The notes beneath the pieces were generated by a model. That model searched no databases. It was not told where the DNA came from and saw nothing but the letters and a program-made list of their open reading frames with translations. The position numbers and the translations under genes were made by a program. From Bordetella sp. LUAb4 (GTDB lineage: Bacteria; Pseudomonadota; Gammaproteobacteria; Burkholderiales; Burkholderiaceae_B), in contig NZ_JAHPZX010000003.1 in assembly GCF_021325795.1 (NCBI RefSeq), positions 868,001 to 932,000 of the forward strand: a stretch of 64,000 bases of DNA, given 5' to 3'. Each line of letters starts with the position of its first letter. Position 1 is the stretch's first letter. Below, one piece after another: positions 59,235-64,000 of this stretch.

Positions 59235-59801
59235 ATGAAGCGGATTTGTTTGGCGGTCGCGGCGCTGGCCGTGGCAGCCGGGTTGAACGGTTGTATGTCG
59301 ATTCGGGCGCAACCCTACGCGGCCACGCCAGAGAGTGCGAGCGTGTTGAAGGATGCTGGCGTGGCCACCGTCGATGTGGGCACGTTCGACGCCAGCCCGG
59401 CTTCGCTCGCCAAGCCGGTTTCGATGCCGGGCCCGGTCACGCTGCGTTCGCCGTTTGGCGACTCGTATGCCAGCTATCTGGGCGAAGCCCTGCGGCAGGA
59501 ATTGGAGCAGGCCGGCAAATATGCCAAGGGATCCGATACGGTCGTCACCGGCACGCTGACCAAGAACGAGGTGCACGCGAATCTGTTCTCGCGCGGCAAG
59601 GGCCAGCTCGAAGCGCGTTTCGTGGTGACGCGTGCTGGCCAGGTCGTCTATGACCAGGTGAAGTCGGTGGATCACTCGTGGAACTCCGCGCCCATAGGGG
59701 CCATCGCCATCGAATCGGCGGGTGCGAACTATCCGCGGATGGTGCAGAAGTTGATCGCCAGCCTGTTCAGCGATCCGGCATTCGTGGCGGCACTGAAATA
59801 G
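59235..59801 (+). CDS. putative lipoprotein of unknown function
   Basis: A 188-residue protein. The signal peptide ends in a lipobox, AAGLNGC, so Cys20 should be lipidated. The mature part contains a beta-rich domain (GDSYASYLGEALRQELEQAGKY, VVTGTLTKNEVHANLFS) seen in lipoproteins with unknown role. ATG 59235 is preceded by GAGGAAGAG. It lies downstream of the CTAGGG palindrome and is transcribed away from pepE. Confidence 0.8.
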   Translation: MKRICLAVAALAVAAGLNGCMSIRAQPYAATPESASVLKDAGVATVDVGTFDASPASLAKPVSMPGPVTLRSPFGDSYASYLGEALRQELEQAGKYAKGSDTVVTGTLTKNEVHANLFSRGKGQLEARFVVTRAGQVVYDQVKSVDHSWNSAPIGAIAIESAGANYPRMVQKLIASLFSDPAFVAALK

Positions 59802-59893
59802 TTCTCGAGTGGTGGGTGACAGGCGAGGCCGTGCGCGCGATGATGCACGCATCTGGTGTATCTCCCCAGGAATCGAACCGGAGTGGCCTCATC

Positions 59894-60463
59894 ATGAAGA
59901 ACTCTCATCCCATCATGCTCATCCGCCATGCGGAAAAGCCCATGCGCGACCCCCGCTACGCCGATGACATCCACGGCGCGCAAGGCCGGCACGGGCTGAG
60001 CACTCGCGGCGAGCGGCGGGCGCAACTGCTGGCGGCGTATTTCACTTCTTCGGATGATGTGTTGCGTGAACGTGGCCTGTGCCAACCGCGATTCATCTTC
60101 GGCGCGGCGACCTCTTCGCAGCATCACAGCACGCGGCCGGTGGACACGGTCAAGCCGCTGGCGGCCGCCTTGAAGCTGGAGGTACGGGATGACTTCAGTT
60201 CCGATCCTCCCTTCGACAAGGTGGCCGACACCCTGCACAGCGCCGCGGTGCAGGGGCCGGTCCTGGTCAGCTGGCGCCAGGACTCCCTGCCGGAACTGGC
60301 CCGCGCGATCGGCGCGCGCGCGGTGCCGAGAGTATGGCCACTCAGCCGCTTCGACATGATCTGGCTGTTGGAACGCGGCGATGATGAATGGACCTTGACG
60401 CAAGTGCCGCAGATGTTGCTGCCGGAAGATAGCGAAGCGCCGATCCGGCATGAATTTGAATAG
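59894..60463 (+). CDS. histidine phosphatase-like protein
   Basis: A 189-residue protein beginning with IMLIRHAEKPMRDP, the phosphohistidine motif RHAEKP of the histidine phosphatase superfamily, but it has a shorter C-terminal half than most members. ATG 59894 is preferred since the frame upstream overlaps the lipoprotein gene. Substrate unknown. Confidence 0.7.
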   Translation: MKNSHPIMLIRHAEKPMRDPRYADDIHGAQGRHGLSTRGERRAQLLAAYFTSSDDVLRERGLCQPRFIFGAATSSQHHSTRPVDTVKPLAAALKLEVRDDFSSDPPFDKVADTLHSAAVQGPVLVSWRQDSLPELARAIGARAVPRVWPLSRFDMIWLLERGDDEWTLTQVPQMLLPEDSEAPIRHEFE

Positions 60464-60593
60464 GGGGCGTTGAAACAGTTTGCTACTCGTTCCCCATCTT
60501 TTGGTCTAAACCGAATATCTTCTTGCCTCGCGTGCGGACGCCGCCGGGTGGTGGCTGGCCGCGAAAGTTTCTCTCACTCGACGGCTAAAGAAG

Positions 60594-61355
60594 ATGCACA
60601 AAGACTTCGATCGTGACCCGAGCACTAACTCTGTTCCCCTGAAATGGCTGCGCGGCGCCAGCGTCGCTGCCGCCGTCGCCATGGCCTTGGCGGCTGGCGT
60701 ACCTGCGTCCGCCCTTGCCGCGCGCGGCGCCGCGCCCGAGGCTTCCGATAATGATGCCGGCGCAGCCTCCGCGGCGGCTGCGCAGCCGGCGGCCCGTACG
60801 ACATCGGCTCATGGAGCGCCGGCCGCAACGGCGACGCCCGCCGCCCCCGCCGCGCAGGCGCCCGCTGGCGGTGCCAGGCCCGCTCCCGCGCAAGCCGCCG
60901 CCCCCGCCGGTGACCCCTTCGCCGCACCGGTGACGGTTGGCCCCATGAATCCCTACGCGCCGCGGCCCACGTTGGCGCCGGTGCAAAAGACCATCATCCA
61001 GAACCAGGCTGCCTACGAGCGCTTGATGAACAACAGCGGCATCACGGTGCAATGGCTGTGGCACGCCGACCGCGGCCATTTGCAGGCGACCGACACCGAC
61101 GACGTGGTCAGGCTCGAAGGCACGCAGTCCAATTACGAAGGCACGCTGAAGATGAAGGGCGAAGTGGTGGCGATATCGACCGACCGCTTCCGCTTCCGCG
61201 GCACCATCCTTATCGTGGATGCCCCCGACAAAGGCCGCAACTGCGAACGCACCGGCGACTTCGATTTCCGCATCAGCGGCAAGCGCAAGTACTGGCGCCT
61301 GCAGCAGATGGAATTCTGCGGCACCCTGACCGACTACGTCGACGTCTACTTCTAA
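60594..61355 (+). CDS. secreted Ala/Pro-rich protein
   Basis: A 253-residue protein with a signal-like N-terminal segment (SVAAAVAMALAAGVPASALA), an Ala/Pro-rich linker (about 45-115) and a C-terminal domain of about 110 residues (TVQWLWHADRGHLQATDTDD to TDYVDVYF). I do not recognise the family. Two cysteines in the C-terminal domain (NCERTG, EFCG) could form a disulfide. It probably acts in the periplasm. A strong terminator follows. Confidence 0.6.
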   Translation: MHKDFDRDPSTNSVPLKWLRGASVAAAVAMALAAGVPASALAARGAAPEASDNDAGAASAAAAQPAARTTSAHGAPAATATPAAPAAQAPAGGARPAPAQAAAPAGDPFAAPVTVGPMNPYAPRPTLAPVQKTIIQNQAAYERLMNNSGITVQWLWHADRGHLQATDTDDVVRLEGTQSNYEGTLKMKGEVVAISTDRFRFRGTILIVDAPDKGRNCERTGDFDFRISGKRKYWRLQQMEFCGTLTDYVDVYF

Positions 61356-61419
61356 GCCGCGGCGGCGGGCGCGTACACGGCGCGAAAAAGTCACCGCCCC
61401 TGGCAAACCCAAGGTTTCA

Positions 61420-61451
61420 GATAGAAAAATCCCTAAAGGGATTTTTCTATC
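61420..61451 (+). terminator. rho-independent terminator
   Basis: GATAGAAAAATCCC and its exact reverse complement form a 14-bp stem around TAAA, followed by TTTTCTTTC. It ends the secreted-protein transcript, 65 bp after its stop. Confidence 0.9.
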
Positions 61452-61562
61452 TTTTCTTTCGATGCGTGGCGACGAGATAGAAGCCCACTCGGGGGCGGCA
61501 AGACCCCGGCGGCGGGCGTACACTTCGCCCAAGTGAAATCCCCCTCCCGCTACTAGAACAAT

Positions 61563-62444
61563 ATGAGACTTGATCGCTATGGCATCGCCTTGACCTGCGA
61601 GGGCATGGGCGACTGCCTTTATGCCATCCCGGTTATCAGGAAGCTGCACGCGGCAACCCGCGCGACCCGCGTGTACGACATCTTTACCAAGCAGCCCGGC
61701 CTGTTCGAGTCCTGTCCCTATGTGGACAAGGTGTATCCCTTTGCCGACAGCCCGCTGATCCAGAGCTACTACCGCGACAACAAACTGATCCAACTGTTCG
61801 ACTTGAAGAAGTTCGAGCACTGGGCCTTGGACACCACCGACTTCATCAGCCTGCCCACGGGCATGGGGCAACTGAGTTTCCGGGAAAAGCAGCTGGAATA
61901 TTTCCCGACGGAGCCGGACGCCGCGCAGGCCTTCGACGTGGTGTTGAATACCTCGCGCACGTGGCCCAGCCGTAGCTGGCCCATCGAACACTGGCAACGC
62001 CTGGCCGATGAACTGGTGGCGCGCGGCCTGACCGTGGCGGTCGTGGGCAAGGACGTCAGCAGTTCATCGGATGCCCTGAGCAAGCAGTCATTGCCTCTGC
62101 AGGGTTGCCGCAACCTGGTCAATGCCTTGTCCCTGGACCAGACCTACTACACCATCGCCAAGTGCCGCCTGTTCGTCAGCAATCAGAACGGCTTGTCAGT
62201 GCTGGCGGGCGCCACCGATGTGGAAATGATCGTGCTGGACATGTCCATCGAATGGAGCAAGCGGGCGCTGTACCGCCAGGAGAACCCGCTGCACAAGTTC
62301 GAGATCGTCAAGGGCGACTGCCAGATCTACTGCTGCAGCTCGGACGCCTGTCCCGAACCCAGCCACCAAGGCCAATTCAAATGCGTCCCGTCTTACGACC
62401 GGGTGCGCGAGTCGGTCTTCCGCAAGCTGGGCCTGGCTGGCTGA
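61563..62444 (+). CDS. GT9 (heptosyltransferase-like) family protein
   Basis: A 293-residue protein of the glycosyltransferase 9 type. The N-terminal motif CEGMGDCLYAIPVIRKLH corresponds to the GxGDxLxxxPxxxxL pattern of ADP-heptose:LPS transferases; RTWPSRSWPIEHWQRLADEL and SNQNGLSVLAGATDVEMIVL follow. Its length is short for the family. It may act in LPS or another surface glycan. The C-terminal part has a Cys-rich stretch (IYCCSSDACPEP) that is unusual. Confidence 0.75.
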   Translation: MRLDRYGIALTCEGMGDCLYAIPVIRKLHAATRATRVYDIFTKQPGLFESCPYVDKVYPFADSPLIQSYYRDNKLIQLFDLKKFEHWALDTTDFISLPTGMGQLSFREKQLEYFPTEPDAAQAFDVVLNTSRTWPSRSWPIEHWQRLADELVARGLTVAVVGKDVSSSSDALSKQSLPLQGCRNLVNALSLDQTYYTIAKCRLFVSNQNGLSVLAGATDVEMIVLDMSIEWSKRALYRQENPLHKFEIVKGDCQIYCCSSDACPEPSHQGQFKCVPSYDRVRESVFRKLGLAG

Positions 62445-62487
62445 GAAGGCCCAGCCGGGTGGCGGGAGCAGCCATGCCGCATGGCGA

Positions 62488-62952
62488 TCATTTCGGCGGC
62501 AGCACCGGCGGGACGCCTTTGTTCTTCACCAGCACAACCACGAACTTGGCGGGTTCGGTCTGGCTGGCATTGCGGCCGACGGTGTGGATGTCCTTGGGGC
62601 CTTCGTAGAACATTTCGCCCGGTTTCAGGGTGACTTCCGGTCCGCCCTCCACCTGCATGACGATGCTGCCTTCGAGCACGTAGACGAACGCGTCGGCGTC
62701 ATGGCGATGCACGGGATCGGCGCCGCCCGGCGGATATACCACCAGCAGGGCCAGGCCTTCCTTGCCCGGAATATCAGGCAGATCCTTGGACATCAGCGCG
62801 GTGACGACGGGTTCGGGCGCGGCCGTTGCCGTTGCGCCGTGGCCAGCATGGGTGGCTGACGAGGCAGGCGGCGCTGCCTTGGCCGGGGTCTGGACGACGC
62901 CCAGCAGCGCGCAGGCGAACGCGGCGGGCAAGAGGGAAATGATGTTTTTCAT
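62488..62952 (-). CDS. secreted cupin-domain protein
   Basis: A 154-residue protein with a signal peptide (FACALLGVVQTPAKA) and one cupin domain. The metal ligands are in HRHDADAFVYVLEG and the second motif in GEMFYEGPKDIHTVGRN. ATG 62952 begins the signal peptide. Function unknown; small secreted cupins of this kind are often annotated as quercetinase-like. Confidence 0.82.
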   Translation of the reverse strand: MKNIISLLPAAFACALLGVVQTPAKAAPPASSATHAGHGATATAAPEPVVTALMSKDLPDIPGKEGLALLVVYPPGGADPVHRHDADAFVYVLEGSIVMQVEGGPEVTLKPGEMFYEGPKDIHTVGRNASQTEPAKFVVVLVKNKGVPPVLPPK

Positions 62953-63104
62953 GATCGGCTTCCTGTCGATGATTGCGGAGTTGCGGACTGAATAAGGGTT
63001 CCTGGCAGTCCTGCGGGGTGCACCGCGTGGCCGCGGCGCTGACGGCAATGCGCGCGGCTGCTATGTGCGCAGCGGCGATGTGGCGGCGGCCTTCGGCGGC
63101 ACGC

Positions 63105-63860
63105 TTACCGCTTCTGTCCCGACTGGCGGAACCATTCCTCGAAGCCGATCTTTCCCAGGTGCGCATCGGCGCCAGGCGTCAGGGTGTCATCCTGCAATAC
63201 CGCGCCGAAGTAGCGCGTCTGCTTGTCAGCGACGACCTTGCGCGTATCGCCCGTGGCTTTCAGATAGCTCTCCACCAGCGTCGCCATGGGCACCTTGCTG
63301 GGGCCGGCGATCTCGACGATGCCATTGACTGGTGACGCCAGCGTGGCGTCGGCCATGGCTTGCGCCACGTCATCGGACGCAATCGCCTGGACGTTGGCGG
63401 CCGGCAGGCGCACCACATCGCCTTCAGTGCCGGATTGCACGATGCCGCCCAGGAACTCGAAGAACTGCGTCGAATGGACGATGGTGTAGGGGATGCCGCT
63501 TTCCCGGATCAACTTCTCCTGGGCGATCTTGCCGCGGAAGTAGCCGCTCTCGGCCAGGCGATCGGTGCCCACCACGGACAGCGCGACATGGTGGCGGATG
63601 CCCGCCGCCTTTTCCGCCGCGGCCAGGTTGCGGCCGGAGGTCTGGAAAAATTCCAGCACGGCGTCGTCCGCGAAGGACGGCGAGTTGGCCACGTCCACCA
63701 CGACTTGCACACCTTGCAGCGCTTCGGCCAGGCCTGCGCCGGTGATGGTGTTGACGCCCGTGTTGGGCGAGGCGGCGATGGCCTGATGGCCACGCGCGTT
63801 GAGGATGGCAACCAGTTTCGAGCCGATCAGGCCGGTACCGCCGATGACGAGGACTTTCAT
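63105..63860 (-). CDS. NAD(P)-binding NmrA-like SDR
   Basis: A 251-residue atypical SDR. It begins MKVLVIGGTGLIGSK (GxxGxxG), followed by NARGHQ, HHVALSVVGTDRL and YTIVHSTQFFEF, the pattern of NmrA/HSCARG-like proteins, which often sense NADPH or act as reductases. AAGGAG precedes ATG 63860. It is downstream of a 140-bp stretch reaching the window end, in which no gene was seen. Confidence 0.82.
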   Translation of the reverse strand: MKVLVIGGTGLIGSKLVAILNARGHQAIAASPNTGVNTITGAGLAEALQGVQVVVDVANSPSFADDAVLEFFQTSGRNLAAAEKAAGIRHHVALSVVGTDRLAESGYFRGKIAQEKLIRESGIPYTIVHSTQFFEFLGGIVQSGTEGDVVRLPAANVQAIASDDVAQAMADATLASPVNGIVEIAGPSKVPMATLVESYLKATGDTRKVVADKQTRYFGAVLQDDTLTPGADAHLGKIGFEEWFRQSGQKR

Positions 63861-64000
63861 GAGAGTCTCCTTACGAGTCAAGGTGGCCGGCGTCCGGCCT
63901 AACCTGGGATGGTGGGTGATCGCCGCGTAAGCGATGTGCAACGAACGAATCGTAGGTGCCCACGCACATTGCAGGTAGCCGTTGAGACGGGCTCGCGGTG

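Noticed and set aside
59678-59893. N-terminal extension of the histidine phosphatase-like gene
   Set aside because: It would overlap the lipoprotein gene in another frame, and the family domain begins at the ATG at 59894.
60585-61997. Open frame of 470 codons on the minus strand
   Set aside because: Antisense to the secreted-protein and GT9-like genes and running across a strong terminator; no motif.

Overview
The window looks like a chromosomal segment of a high-GC betaproteobacterium of the family Alcaligenaceae, most like environmental Bordetella or Achromobacter. The reasons are five orphan Bug-family (tripartite tricarboxylate-type) periplasmic binding proteins with no matching TctA/TctB membrane genes, a bhu-like haem ABC cassette, a FecI/FecR surface-signalling pair, a neisserial/betaproteobacterial-type porin and a ZIP transporter closely resembling the one known from Bordetella. 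The assignment rests on protein families, not on a database search. No rRNA, tRNA, CRISPR array, prophage or intact insertion sequence was seen.

Layout. 1-5180: end of a 3-hydroxyisobutyrate-dehydrogenase-like gene, a Bug protein, an SDR, an MHS-type MFS importer and a divergent LacI regulator bracketed by two copies of one operator. 5247-8157: a large secreted repeat protein and a structured gap. 8158-18479: an apparently complete lower pyridine-ring pathway (nicD, nicX, a nicF-like and a nicC-like gene), an IclR regulator, a Bug protein and a three-subunit molybdenum hydroxylase with a CoxG-like membrane protein. This is a nicotinate-type pathway whose first enzyme is not the usual two-subunit NicAB. 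18532-21963: an acid-sugar dehydratase of the enolase superfamily with its Bug protein and divergent LacI regulator. 22045-24012: ZIP metal transporter and Bug protein. 24166-29853: two glycosyltransferases, a diiron protein, a secreted protein and a membrane acyltransferase, an unassigned envelope or metabolite locus. 29860-34016: RhtA-like exporter, DHA2 efflux pump with LysR regulator, TspO. 34085-38443: CoA-transferase/Bug/SDR operon with divergent LysR.

38531-55106 holds iron genes: FecI sigma, FecR, TonB siderophore receptor, and about 9 kb away the haem importer hmuTUV. Between them lie Mug glycosylase, DUF2322, an AbiE-like toxin-antitoxin pair behind a 24-bp-arm palindrome, a CocE hydrolase with a peptide-type binding protein, a PEP-mutase-like lyase and a porin. 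55185-64000 is mixed housekeeping: MFS, succinate-semialdehyde dehydrogenase, PepE, lipoprotein, phosphatase, secreted protein, GT9-like protein, cupin and an NmrA-like protein.

The most interesting items are the hybrid pyridine-degradation regulon with two 24-bp operator-like sites of matched geometry and an 11-bp phased array, the AbiE-like pair with its very long palindrome, the glycosyltransferase/diiron cluster, a CoA-transferase with permuted domain order, an acyltransferase with no standard start codon, and in-frame hexanucleotide repeats in several surface or envelope proteins.
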